Assembly (NCBI RefSeq): GCF_001544795.2
Contig: NZ_FCOI02000023.1
Location: 46,790 to 110,789, forward strand
Length of the DNA stretch: 64,000 nucleotides
Origin: Caballeronia temeraria
GTDB lineage: Bacteria; Pseudomonadota; Gammaproteobacteria; Burkholderiales; Burkholderiaceae
Direction: 5' to 3'
This document shows positions 9,032-16,619 of this stretch, piece by piece. A model generated the notes under the pieces. That model saw only the letters and a program-made list of their open reading frames with translations. It was not told where the DNA came from and did no database searches. Position numbers and translations under genes: made by a program. Each line of letters opens with the position of its first letter. The first letter of the stretch is position 1.

Positions 9032-11059
9032 TCACAGCGCCAGGCATAGTCTGTAGGCGTCGTAGATGGCCGTGTGAATGTCGCGCGATGCGCTCGCATC
9101 GCCGATGCGGTACAAGTGGAACTGTCCTTCCTCGCGTTCCTGCGCTTCGGGCTGCGGCTTGCCCGTCGCGAATGCTTCGAGATCGGTGTAGCCGTCGTTG
9201 GCCGAATACATGCGCGCCGCCTCGAAAAGATCGTCAACCGCGAGCATGCCGCGCTCGACCACGAGATGATCCGCTTCCATCTCGACGAGTTCATTCGTCA
9301 GATGATGACGGAACACGGCGCGACGCTTGCCGTTATCGCACGCATTCACTTCGATCAGTTCGATGTCCGCGCGCACCGGCACGTTCCAGCGCGCGATGTT
9401 GCGCATCCACACCTGATCGTCGCCACGCCCGCCGGTTTCCTGAGCGGGCACGCTGTCGATGAGCGCGAGCGACACATCCAGGCCCGCATCGACATAACGC
9501 TCGGCGCATAGATACGCGTTGTGCCGGCCGGTGCCGTCGTAGACGAGCACGCTGCCTGTGCGCGGCGGCGTTTCCGTGAGCGCATCGAATACGGACTTGC
9601 ACAGCTCGTTGCCCGGCAGCGCATCGAGATTCGGCAGACCGCCCGTCGCGATGATGACCTCATCCGCGCGATGATCGAGCACGTCGCTCAGTTCGGCGTA
9701 GTGGTTGTAGCGCACATCGACGCCGAGCTTGTCGAGTTGCGACACGCGCCATTCGACGATGCCGATGAGATCGCGCCGCCAGCTTCCCGTCGCCGCGAGC
9801 AGCATCTGTCCGCCCGCCGTCGAATTCGCTTCGAGCACGGTGACGTCATGGCCGCGCGTCGCGCTGATGCGCGCGGCTTCGAGACCCGCCGGCCCCGCGC
9901 CGACGATGAGCACGCGCTTCTTCTTCGCGGCTCTCGGGATGTCGTGCGTGAGGTACGTTTCGCGCGATGTCGCCGGATTATGAATGCACGTCGCGCGAAA
10001 ATTCCGGCAGAACGATGCGCCCACGCACGGCCTCGCTTCATCCTCCTTGCCCGCTTCGACGAGCTTCACGAGATGCGGCTCCGCAATATGCGCGCGCGTC
10101 ATGCCGACCATGTCGATCAACCCTTCGCGAATCGCATAGCGCGCGGTGGCGAGGTCCGCGATCTTCGCCGCATGAAACACGGGCAGATCGACCGCGCGCT
10201 TGAACGCCGCCGCTTTCGGCAGCCACGGCGCGGACGGCACGAACATGCCCGGCATCGAATTGACGGCGAGCGACATCTTCGTGTCCATGCGCCCGAACGT
10301 GACGTTGAAGAAATCGAAGAGGCCGGTGTCCTGCAAGATGCGCGACATCTCCAGCCCTTCTTCGAAGCTGCATCCGTCTTCGAGCGCGAAGCGAAAGCCG
10401 ACGATGAAATCATCGCCCACCTGTCTGCGAATCTCCTCGTGAACCTGGATCGCGAAGCGCACGCGATTCGCCGACGAGCCGCCGTACTTGTCGGTGCGCA
10501 GGTTCACGGTCGGGTCCATGAACTGTCCGATGAGATGCCCGCCCGCATGCGTTTCGATGCCATCGAGACCGCCATCGCGGCAGCGCTTCGCCGCGAGACC
10601 GAAGTCGCGAATCACGCGTTTGATGTCCGCATCGTTGATCGTCTGCGGGATGGCGCGGTGCAACGTTTCGCGCACGGGAGACGGCGCGATCATCGGCAGC
10701 CACGGTTCCGTGTAGGCATCGCCGCGCCGCCCGAGATGCGTGATCTGGCACATGAGCGCCGCGCCGTGCGTATGGATGCGATCGGAGAAGCGCCGCAAAT
10801 GCGGCGTGACGGCATCGGTGCCGACGTTGATCTGCTGGAACGTGTTCGGACTGTCGAGACTGACGTTCGACGAGCCGCCGAACATCGTCAGTGCGATACC
10901 CCCTTTCGCCTTTTCCTCGTGATACCGTTGATAAACCTCCTGTGGGAATTCATCGCGCGTGAGACGGCTCGCGTGACTCGTGCTCATTACACGGTTCTTG
11001 AGGACGAGATGCCTGAGGGAAAACGGCTGAAGCAACGGGTCCGACGAAGCAGTGGTCAT
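9032..11059 (-). CDS. NADH:flavin oxidoreductase / FAD-NAD(P) fusion, N-methylproline demethylase-like
   Basis: 675 residues with the two-part plan of 2,4-dienoyl-CoA reductase and trimethylamine dehydrogenase. Residues 1-350 form an FMN TIM barrel (LQPFSLRHLVLKNRVMSTSH; GLDGIETHAGGHLIGQF). Residues about 385-675 form a dinucleotide-binding region (KKRVLIVGAGPAGLEAARIS; VIIATGGLPNLDALPG). Between them the iron-sulfur segment reads RPCVGASFCRNFRATCIHNP: three cysteines spaced Cx5Cx6C instead of the usual Cx2Cx3Cx11-12C. The CVGA variant resembles N-methylproline (stachydrine) demethylases as I recall them; that assignment is inference. A demethylase role would fit the surrounding amine catabolic genes. 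Confidence 0.85.
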   Translation of the reverse strand: MTTASSDPLLQPFSLRHLVLKNRVMSTSHASRLTRDEFPQEVYQRYHEEKAKGGIALTMFGGSSNVSLDSPNTFQQINVGTDAVTPHLRRFSDRIHTHGAALMCQITHLGRRGDAYTEPWLPMIAPSPVRETLHRAIPQTINDADIKRVIRDFGLAAKRCRDGGLDGIETHAGGHLIGQFMDPTVNLRTDKYGGSSANRVRFAIQVHEEIRRQVGDDFIVGFRFALEDGCSFEEGLEMSRILQDTGLFDFFNVTFGRMDTKMSLAVNSMPGMFVPSAPWLPKAAAFKRAVDLPVFHAAKIADLATARYAIREGLIDMVGMTRAHIAEPHLVKLVEAGKEDEARPCVGASFCRNFRATCIHNPATSRETYLTHDIPRAAKKKRVLIVGAGPAGLEAARISATRGHDVTVLEANSTAGGQMLLAATGSWRRDLIGIVEWRVSQLDKLGVDVRYNHYAELSDVLDHRADEVIIATGGLPNLDALPGNELCKSVFDALTETPPRTGSVLVYDGTGRHNAYLCAERYVDAGLDVSLALIDSVPAQETGGRGDDQVWMRNIARWNVPVRADIELIEVNACDNGKRRAVFRHHLTNELVEMEADHLVVERGMLAVDDLFEAARMYSANDGYTDLEAFATGKPQPEAQEREEGQFHLYRIGDASASRDIHTAIYDAYRLCLAL

Positions 11060-11155
11060 GGCCTGCCAGAAGAAGTGGGCGTCGGACTCAAGTTAAGGAG
11101 GTCAATATGCGCCGTCAAATTACAAATGGATGCATGCCCCATAACATGGTGTTGT

Positions 11156-12118
11156 ATGAGTCTGCGACTTCCTTCGCTTCAGGCACTGCTCGTCTTCGAA
11201 ACATCCGCGCGGCTGTTGAGCTTCACCAAGGCCGCCGGCGAACTCAACGTGACGCCCGTCGCGGTGAGCCGCATGGTGGCGCGGCTTGAAGATGCGCTCG
11301 GTTTCAAACTCTTCGAACGCACGAAGCTAGGGCTAACCCTGACCGATCGCGGCGCAACATTGCAGCGCGCGGTCGCGTCCGGCTTCGGACAGATTGGCGA
11401 TACCATCGACGAACTCAAGCGCGATCACGCGCAAGGCGAAAGCGTCACGCTCTCGCTCGCGAGCGGGTTCGCCGCGTTGTGGCTGCTGCCGCGCTATGCG
11501 CAATTTCGCCGCACGTTTCCGTCCATCAACTTGCGCTTGCAAGTGATGGCCGGACGTCTCTACGGACCACTCGAAGATGCGGATCTCGGCATTCGCCTGC
11601 ATGGTCCGGGTTCGGATACGGATCCGTTCATGTTGTGCCCGGAGATTATCGTTCCGATATGCAGTCCGAACTATCTTTCGGAATTCGGTCCGCTCGACGC
11701 GCCGAAGAACATCGACGGTCACGCCTATATTCATCTCGACGTGACCACGCTTTCATGGGCGGACTTTCATCGTGCGACGGGACTGTCCGAGAAAGGTATC
11801 GGCGAAGCGGTGCATCACACCGATCCCGGACTCGCCGTGCAATGCGCGATGCTCGGCCAGGGCGTCGTGCTCGGCTGGCTGCTTGCGATCGCTGCGCCGC
11901 TGAACGAAGGCAAGGTGATTCCCGCGTGGGATCGATACATCGAAACGGGCTGCAATTACGTGCTCGAACATCGCTCGTCGAATCCATCGGAGAGCACGCG
12001 CGCGGTGGCGCAATGGCTCATCGACGAAATGAAAGAGGAAATCGACGACGCACGATGCGTGCTCGCGCCGCTGCGAGCGGTCCCGAAAAACCGCTTCGAT
12101 CATGCGACCACGGTCTGA
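11156..12118 (+). CDS. LysR-type transcriptional regulator
   Basis: 320 residues. The N-terminal winged helix-turn-helix is plain (LPSLQALLVFETSARLLSFTKAAGELNVTPVAVSRMVARLE), followed by the effector domain with LASGFAALWLLPRYAQFRRTFP, the form typical of GcvA-like members. The ATG at 11156 matches the family start; the frame is open far upstream only because of GC bias. It is divergent from the NADH:flavin oxidoreductase across 96 bp, so it is the likely regulator of that gene and of the second binding protein. It converges on the mechanosensitive channel gene with a 5-base gap. Confidence 0.92.
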   Translation: MSLRLPSLQALLVFETSARLLSFTKAAGELNVTPVAVSRMVARLEDALGFKLFERTKLGLTLTDRGATLQRAVASGFGQIGDTIDELKRDHAQGESVTLSLASGFAALWLLPRYAQFRRTFPSINLRLQVMAGRLYGPLEDADLGIRLHGPGSDTDPFMLCPEIIVPICSPNYLSEFGPLDAPKNIDGHAYIHLDVTTLSWADFHRATGLSEKGIGEAVHHTDPGLAVQCAMLGQGVVLGWLLAIAAPLNEGKVIPAWDRYIETGCNYVLEHRSSNPSESTRAVAQWLIDEMKEEIDDARCVLAPLRAVPKNRFDHATTV

Positions 12119-12123
12119 TCACT

Positions 12124-13326
12124 TCAGGGCGCCGCACTCGCCGAACGCTCGCGTTGCCAGCAGCGCAACCCGAAGAACGGCACGACGCCATAGGCATGGT
12201 CGAGCATGTCGGCTAGCAAAGCCTCGTAGCGCTCCCAGCGTATCTCGTCGATAAACACGCAAATCTCCAGCGCGACGACAGCCGTCGTCGATTGCACCTG
12301 GCGGATCACGACGGGCATGTCGCGGCGCACGGCCGGATGCTCGCGAAAATATCCGCCGAGATAGAGCCGATACAAACCGAGGTTGGTGCGGCGTTCGCCT
12401 TCAGTAATGACGAGCGGCTTCTGAATGGCATCGTGCAGTCGTGCGAGCAAGGCATCGTCGGGATAGCGGATGGTGTCCACGTCGAAGTGAATCGCATGCC
12501 GCAAACGCCGCGCGCCCGATGCGATCATGCCGCGCCAGTTCTTCACGCTGTTCGTCAGTAGAAGCTGGCTCGGCAACATGACGATGGTGTTATCGAAGTT
12601 GCGCACCTTGATCGTGTTCAAGGCGATATCGATCACGATGCCATCGGCGACATAGCCCGGCACTTCGATCCAGTCGCCCACGCGCAGCATGTCGTAGGCC
12701 GCGAGCTGAATGCTCGCGACGAAACCGAGCAGCGAATCGCGAAAGATGATGATGAGCAGCGCCGTGATCGCGGACAAGCCGGTGAGCAGATAAACGGGCG
12801 AACGCTCCAGCAGCAACGACACCACCGCGATCAGCGCGACGAGATACACGACGATAGTTGCGATCTGCAGAAAGCTCTTGATCGGCCGTTCGCTCGCGGA
12901 CGGAAAGTGGCTATAGCGCTCGTCGATGCTGTCACGTAACGCAAGCGCCGCGCGCACCAGCGTATAGACCATGTAGCACGCGGCAAGTATGGCGAGGGGC
13001 TTGCCGAGCCGAGGGAGGACGGGAAACGTGAGGCCGGTGAGCATCGGCGCTGCTGCATAGACGATGGCCGCGGGCACGAGCGGCGCAAGCCGATGGAACA
13101 CGCGATGACGCTCCGCCGCAACCAGCCACTTGCGCCCTTCCTTGCGCGCGAGACGATTGACGATCAGGAGCATGATCGCGCGCGTTGCGTAGTAGCAGAT
13201 CACGCTCGCCAGCAGAATCGCCAGCAACAGGGCGGCGACGAGCAGCGTCGCGACGAGCCAGCTGTCGGTGGCGACGTTGACCTGCCAGTCGGGTCCCACT
13301 TCGATACGCAAGGTGTTGCCGAACAT
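12124..13326 (-). CDS. ybdG: MscS-family mechanosensitive channel, YbdG-like
   Basis: 400 residues from the ATG at 13326, close to E. coli YbdG (415). About five membrane segments lie in residues 20-200, followed by the MscS core with FRDSLLGFVASIQLAAYDML, DWIEVPGYVADGIVIDIALN and KVRNFDNTIVMLPSQLLLTN. These strings match YbdG almost position by position. The C-terminal domain has REHPAVRRDMPVVIRQ. It would open under osmotic down-shock. I chose 13326 because GGGAG lies about 5-6 bases upstream; an ATG at 13377 (MSDSAEYLYW) is the alternative. The longer open frame upstream runs antisense through the tRNA gene and is not coding for this protein. Confidence 0.9.
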   Translation of the reverse strand: MFGNTLRIEVGPDWQVNVATDSWLVATLLVAALLLAILLASVICYYATRAIMLLIVNRLARKEGRKWLVAAERHRVFHRLAPLVPAAIVYAAAPMLTGLTFPVLPRLGKPLAILAACYMVYTLVRAALALRDSIDERYSHFPSASERPIKSFLQIATIVVYLVALIAVVSLLLERSPVYLLTGLSAITALLIIIFRDSLLGFVASIQLAAYDMLRVGDWIEVPGYVADGIVIDIALNTIKVRNFDNTIVMLPSQLLLTNSVKNWRGMIASGARRLRHAIHFDVDTIRYPDDALLARLHDAIQKPLVITEGERRTNLGLYRLYLGGYFREHPAVRRDMPVVIRQVQSTTAVVALEICVFIDEIRWERYEALLADMLDHAYGVVPFFGLRCWQRERSASAAP

Positions 13327-13447
13327 GGACGCTCCCGTGTGGGCGGACCAGTACAAATATTCAGCCGAATCGGACATGGCACTTGCTATAGGGACCATTG
13401 TAGTAGCGTGGCATCGTTCGCTGGCTCCGAACGATGCACGAAGCCCC

Positions 13448-13476
13448 TTCGCATTTGCAGAATTTCCCGCTACAAT
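13448..13476 (+). promoter_or_regulatory. sigma-70-type promoter of tRNA-Leu
   Basis: A -10 element TACAAT (13471-13476) stands 17 bases after TTCGCA (13448-13453), which matches the -35 consensus at 4 of 6 positions. The mature tRNA begins 11 bases after the -10, as expected for a short leader. Seen directly; function inferred. Confidence 0.6.
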
Positions 13477-13487
13477 TCGGTCCCCTT

Positions 13488-13572
13488 GCCCAGGTGGCGG
13501 AATTGGTAGACGCACTATCTTGAGGGGGTAGCGCCGCGAGGCGTTCGGGTTCGAGTCCCGACCTGGGCACCA
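13488..13572 (+). tRNA. tRNA-Leu (anticodon GAG)
   Basis: 85 bases including an encoded CCA end. The acceptor arms GCCCAGG (13488-13494) and CCTGGGC pair fully. The D arm contains GGCGGAATTGGTAGACGC, typical of leucine tRNAs. The anticodon stem CTATC/GGTAG encloses the loop TTGAGGG, giving anticodon GAG, which reads CUC/CUU. A long variable arm (CGCCGCGAGGCG) and a T arm with GGTTCGAGTCC complete a class II tRNA. The 3' part overlaps, on the opposite strand, the last codons of the LysR gene ending at 13515. Confidence 0.97.
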
Positions 13573-14552
13573 GTCGCATCCGCGACAACTTCCGTTTTCT
13601 TCTCCTTGCGCCCCGAGCGTGGCTTGTGCGTCTCCGGCGGCGCGGTCAGGCCGGCAACAGCCGCGCCCGACTGAATCAGAAATTCCCTGAACGCATTGGC
13701 GACCTGAGGCAGACGCCGCTCCGACATATGCACGACATGCCACGCGCGCTCGATCGGCGTCGACGGCACGGGCAGCGTCGCGAGCAAGCCCGCCTGCATT
13801 TCGAGCGCGCACGCGTGCAGCGAAAGAAACGCCACGCCGAGCCCCGCTTCGACCAGCTGCTTGATCGCCTCGTTGCTCGATAGCTCCGATGCGGCATGCA
13901 GCTTCAATCCCGCCTCCTTGAACAATCCCTCGATCGCGACGCGCGTGCCCGAGCCGCGCTCCCGCACGAGCAGATTCGCCGATTCGAGATCGGTCAGGCT
14001 CAGACGCTTCGCGTGCATCAACGGATGCGAAGGCGCGGCCACGAACGCCATCGGATGCGTGGCGAATGCGGCGGCGCTCGTGCGCAGTTCGCGCGGTTGC
14101 CGTCCCATGATGGCGAGATCGATTTCATTCGTCGCGAGCATGCGCACGATGTCGTCGCGATTGCCGATGCGAAACTGCAGCTTCACGCCGGGCCGCTCCT
14201 TCGTGAAGCGCACGAGCAGAGGCGGCACGAGATATTCCGCCGTCGTGATCGCGCCGATGCGCAACGTGCCGCCCAGTTCGCCGCGCAACGCCGCCACTTC
14301 CTCGCCCGCCTCGTTCCACAGGCTCAGGATCTCGTTCGCGTAACGCGTCATCACTTCTCCCGCGGCCGTGAGTTGCACTTCGCGCCCCACGCGGCGCAGA
14401 AGCGGCGTGCCCGCGGCCTCGCCGAGCAGCGATATCTGCAATGACACCGCAGGCTGCGTGAGATGCAGTTCGTCGGCGGCGCCGGAGATGCTGCCCACAC
14501 GCGCAACGGTCTGCAACGTGCGCAATTGCCGGAAGGTCGTCGTCTTTAACAT
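13515..14552 (-). CDS. LysR-type transcriptional regulator (CbbR/CysB-like fold)
   Basis: 345 residues, some 30-40 longer than usual. The N-terminal DNA-binding part is FRQLRTLQTVARVGSISGAADELHLTQPAVSLQISLL, and the effector domain has LGGTLRIGAITTAEYLVPPLL, GNRDDIVRMLATNEIDLAIMG and LLVRERGSGTRVAIEGLF, resembling CbbR-type regulators. The normal domain ends near FREFLIQSG (about residue 292). The last 50 or so residues are a basic low-complexity tail, and the final 19 codons with the stop run antisense through the tRNA-Leu gene. It is divergent from ndh, with a TTAT-N9-ATAA motif between, so it probably controls ndh and itself. Confidence 0.88.
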   Translation of the reverse strand: MLKTTTFRQLRTLQTVARVGSISGAADELHLTQPAVSLQISLLGEAAGTPLLRRVGREVQLTAAGEVMTRYANEILSLWNEAGEEVAALRGELGGTLRIGAITTAEYLVPPLLVRFTKERPGVKLQFRIGNRDDIVRMLATNEIDLAIMGRQPRELRTSAAAFATHPMAFVAAPSHPLMHAKRLSLTDLESANLLVRERGSGTRVAIEGLFKEAGLKLHAASELSSNEAIKQLVEAGLGVAFLSLHACALEMQAGLLATLPVPSTPIERAWHVVHMSERRLPQVANAFREFLIQSGAAVAGLTAPPETHKPRSGRKEKKTEVVADATGAQVGTRTRTPRGATPSR

Positions 14553-14562
14553 TAGTGAAAAC

Positions 14563-14579
14563 TTATGAGTCGGCGATAA
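14563..14579. promoter_or_regulatory. candidate LysR-type operator between lysR and ndh
   Basis: TTAT (14563-14566), nine bases, then ATAA (14576-14579): a palindrome containing the T-N11-A core of LysR-family sites. It lies 11 bp upstream of the LysR start and about 85 bp upstream of ndh. Binding is inferred. Confidence 0.45.
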
Positions 14580-14664
14580 ATACTAAATAGCGCATATGTT
14601 TTCGGGACCTTATATTTTTTCCAACGAGGTCGTCAAGCATCCAAACAGCACTTCCGGGAGAGCC

Positions 14665-16017
14665 ATGATGTTGAATCCTTACGCACAACACCAGGTCGAT
14701 TCGCCCCATCGCATCGTGATCGTGGGCGGCGGCGCCGCGGGGCTGGAACTCGCGACGCGGCTCGGCAACAGCGTCGGCAAGCGGCGCCGTGCCGACGTGG
14801 TCCTGATCGACCGTTTCCCGACGCACTTCTGGAAGCCGCTTCTGCATGAAGTCGCATCGGGGCAGATCGATGCATCGAGTCATCAGATCGACTACGCCGC
14901 GCACGCGAAGTGGAACCACTTCCGCTTCGAGCAAGGCGGGCTCGCGAATATCGATCGCGGCCGCCGCGAGATCGTCATCGACGAAACGACCGATATCGAC
15001 GGCCGTCCGGTTCTGCCGCGCCGCACGCTCGCTTTCGACACGCTCGTGCTCGCGCTCGGCAGCGTGACGAACTTCTTCTCGATTCCCGGCGCGGAGCAGC
15101 ACGCGCTGACGCTCGAAACCGTGGAGCAGGCGGAGACTTTCCGGCGGCGTCTGCTGTCGAGCCTGCTGCGCTCGAGTCATGCACGGCAAACGGCGCCCGG
15201 CGCGGCGCGCACGCCGGTTTCGGTGACGGTGATCGGCGGCGGCGCGACGGGCGTCGAACTGGCGGCCGCGCTGCGCGGATCGGCGGAAATGCTGCGCGAC
15301 TATCACCTCGCATCGCTCGATCCGGCCCGCGACATCCGCATTCGTCTGCTCGAAGGCGCGCCGCGCGTGCTGCCCGCGCTGCCCGAGCGCATCTCGACGC
15401 GCGCCCAGGACGTGCTCGCCGGGCTCGGCGTGGAAGTGCGGCTTGGCTGCCGCGTGCGTTCGGTGAATGCGCACGCCGTCTCGACCGCGGATGGCGAAAC
15501 GCTCGCAAGCGACATCACGATCTGGGCCGCTGGCGTGGAAGGCGCGCCGGTGCTGCGCACGCTGGAAGGATTGCCGTTGAACCGGCTGGGACAGGTGATC
15601 GTCGACGCCACGCTGCAAATCGAGCCCGGCTCGGGCATCTACGCGATGGGCGATTGCGCCGCGTGCGCCGCATCGAAGGGCGACGCGCCCGTGCCGCCGC
15701 GCGCGCAGGCCGCGTATCAGCAGGCCGTCTATCTCGCCGATGCGCTCTCGCGCCGCCTCGACGATCGCGCCGTGCCGCTCTTCGCGTACCGCGATCAGGG
15801 CACGCTGGTCTCGTTCGGACGCGCCGGCGCAGCGGGCGCGCTGATGAGCGAGTTGCTGCGCCGGCCGCTCTTCATCGACGGATGGTTCGCGGCGTCATGC
15901 TACCGGCATCTGTACCGCCGGCACATCATGGGGCTCACGGGCGTCAAGCGGGCGCTGATGTACGCCGCGAGCCAGTGGCTGCGCGAGCGCGTGCGGCCCA
16001 CGGTGAAACTGAACTGA
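14665..16017 (+). CDS. ndh: type II NADH dehydrogenase (NDH-2)
   Basis: 450 residues from the ATG at 14665, which follows GGGAG. A single-subunit flavoenzyme that passes electrons from NADH to quinone without pumping protons. The FAD fold is HRIVIVGGGAAGLELATRLG (about residues 14-33), the NAD fold is VSVTVIGGGATGVELAAALR (about 188-207), and the C-terminal FAD contact is GIYAMGDCAACA (about 326-337). VPPRAQAAYQQA and a basic amphipathic C-terminus (GLTGVKRALMYAASQWLRER) suit membrane attachment. It is divergent from the LysR gene and converges on a small exported-protein gene 7 bases away. Confidence 0.9.
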   Translation: MMLNPYAQHQVDSPHRIVIVGGGAAGLELATRLGNSVGKRRRADVVLIDRFPTHFWKPLLHEVASGQIDASSHQIDYAAHAKWNHFRFEQGGLANIDRGRREIVIDETTDIDGRPVLPRRTLAFDTLVLALGSVTNFFSIPGAEQHALTLETVEQAETFRRRLLSSLLRSSHARQTAPGAARTPVSVTVIGGGATGVELAAALRGSAEMLRDYHLASLDPARDIRIRLLEGAPRVLPALPERISTRAQDVLAGLGVEVRLGCRVRSVNAHAVSTADGETLASDITIWAAGVEGAPVLRTLEGLPLNRLGQVIVDATLQIEPGSGIYAMGDCAACAASKGDAPVPPRAQAAYQQAVYLADALSRRLDDRAVPLFAYRDQGTLVSFGRAGAAGALMSELLRRPLFIDGWFAASCYRHLYRRHIMGLTGVKRALMYAASQWLRERVRPTVKLN

Positions 16018-16024
16018 CGCGGGT

Positions 16025-16273
16025 TCAGCGCATCGCGACGGCTTCGCCGGGCTGTGCACGGCCCGAGACGAGGCATTGCGATCTGAACGCGTCGCGCTGG
16101 CTGCCCGCGGCGGCGTGGCTGAAACCCTTGCTCAGCGCGTCGAACTCGACTTGCGCGGCGCTTTCCGCACACGACGACGCCGCCAGATCGCGGCCCTGAG
16201 CGTGGAGCATGGCGCGATCGGCAACGAGATATGCGACGAGCGCGAATACGACGGCCTTGAATGCTTTCTTCAT
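16025..16273 (-). CDS. small exported or membrane-anchored protein, unknown function
   Basis: 82 residues. The N-terminus MKKAFKAVVFALVAYLVADRA is basic then hydrophobic, like a signal peptide or single anchor. The remaining 60 residues are hydrophilic with two cysteines (SSCAES and FRSQCLVSG) that could form a disulfide. AAGGAGA lies 5-6 bases before the ATG, a strong ribosome site that supports it as a real gene. I do not recognise a family. Confidence 0.7.
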   Translation of the reverse strand: MKKAFKAVVFALVAYLVADRAMLHAQGRDLAASSCAESAAQVEFDALSKGFSHAAAGSQRDAFRSQCLVSGRAQPGEAVAMR

Positions 16274-16619
16274 GCTTGTCTCCTTGGCTCTAGGCTAAGG
16301 GCCAGACGGCTCCGGGCAAATCAGGGCAAGCCCGGAGCGAACGAACGATTCATTCCCGGAAACATAGGCCTGAGCGGGGATCGGTAAAGTTGTCAAGGCC
16401 GCGCGGCACAATGAATTTGATACGCCGCAACATCCCCAAAATGTATTCTTTTGAGTTATGCTGGTTAACCCTTAGGCTTAATCTAAGTCATTCGGGCTGC
16501 GCTTCCGGATTCAACCCTCCGCGCTCCCGTCCCGCCTTACATTCCACTGTCAGCGCCTTTCCCGCGAGCACGTTCTTCGCGTGCCAGCCGTGCTTTGCGC
16601 CCGATTTTCGACCGAGCTT
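16274..16619. other. 346 bp intergenic region with hairpin, between small-protein gene and nuoM
   Basis: No gene seen. It holds a perfect 9 bp inverted repeat GCTCCGGGC/GCCCGGAGC (16309-16317 and 16330-16338, 12-base loop) close to the small-gene start. It also has CTTAG-N7-CTAAG (16471-16487) in an AT-richer part, probably the nuoM promoter region. There is no T tract, so the hairpin is not an obvious terminator for ndh. Confidence 0.5.

Noticed and set aside
9521..11155. Long N-terminal extension of the LysR gene starting at 9521
   Set aside because: It runs antisense through the flavin oxidoreductase; the LysR homology begins exactly at the ATG at 11156.
13488..13572. Integration site (att) at the tRNA-Leu 3' end
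   Set aside because: No integrase gene or second copy of the tRNA 3' end was seen in the window.
13327..13812. Upstream extension of the mechanosensitive channel gene
   Set aside because: It crosses the tRNA-Leu gene and has no similarity to YbdG; a ribosome site supports the ATG at 13326.
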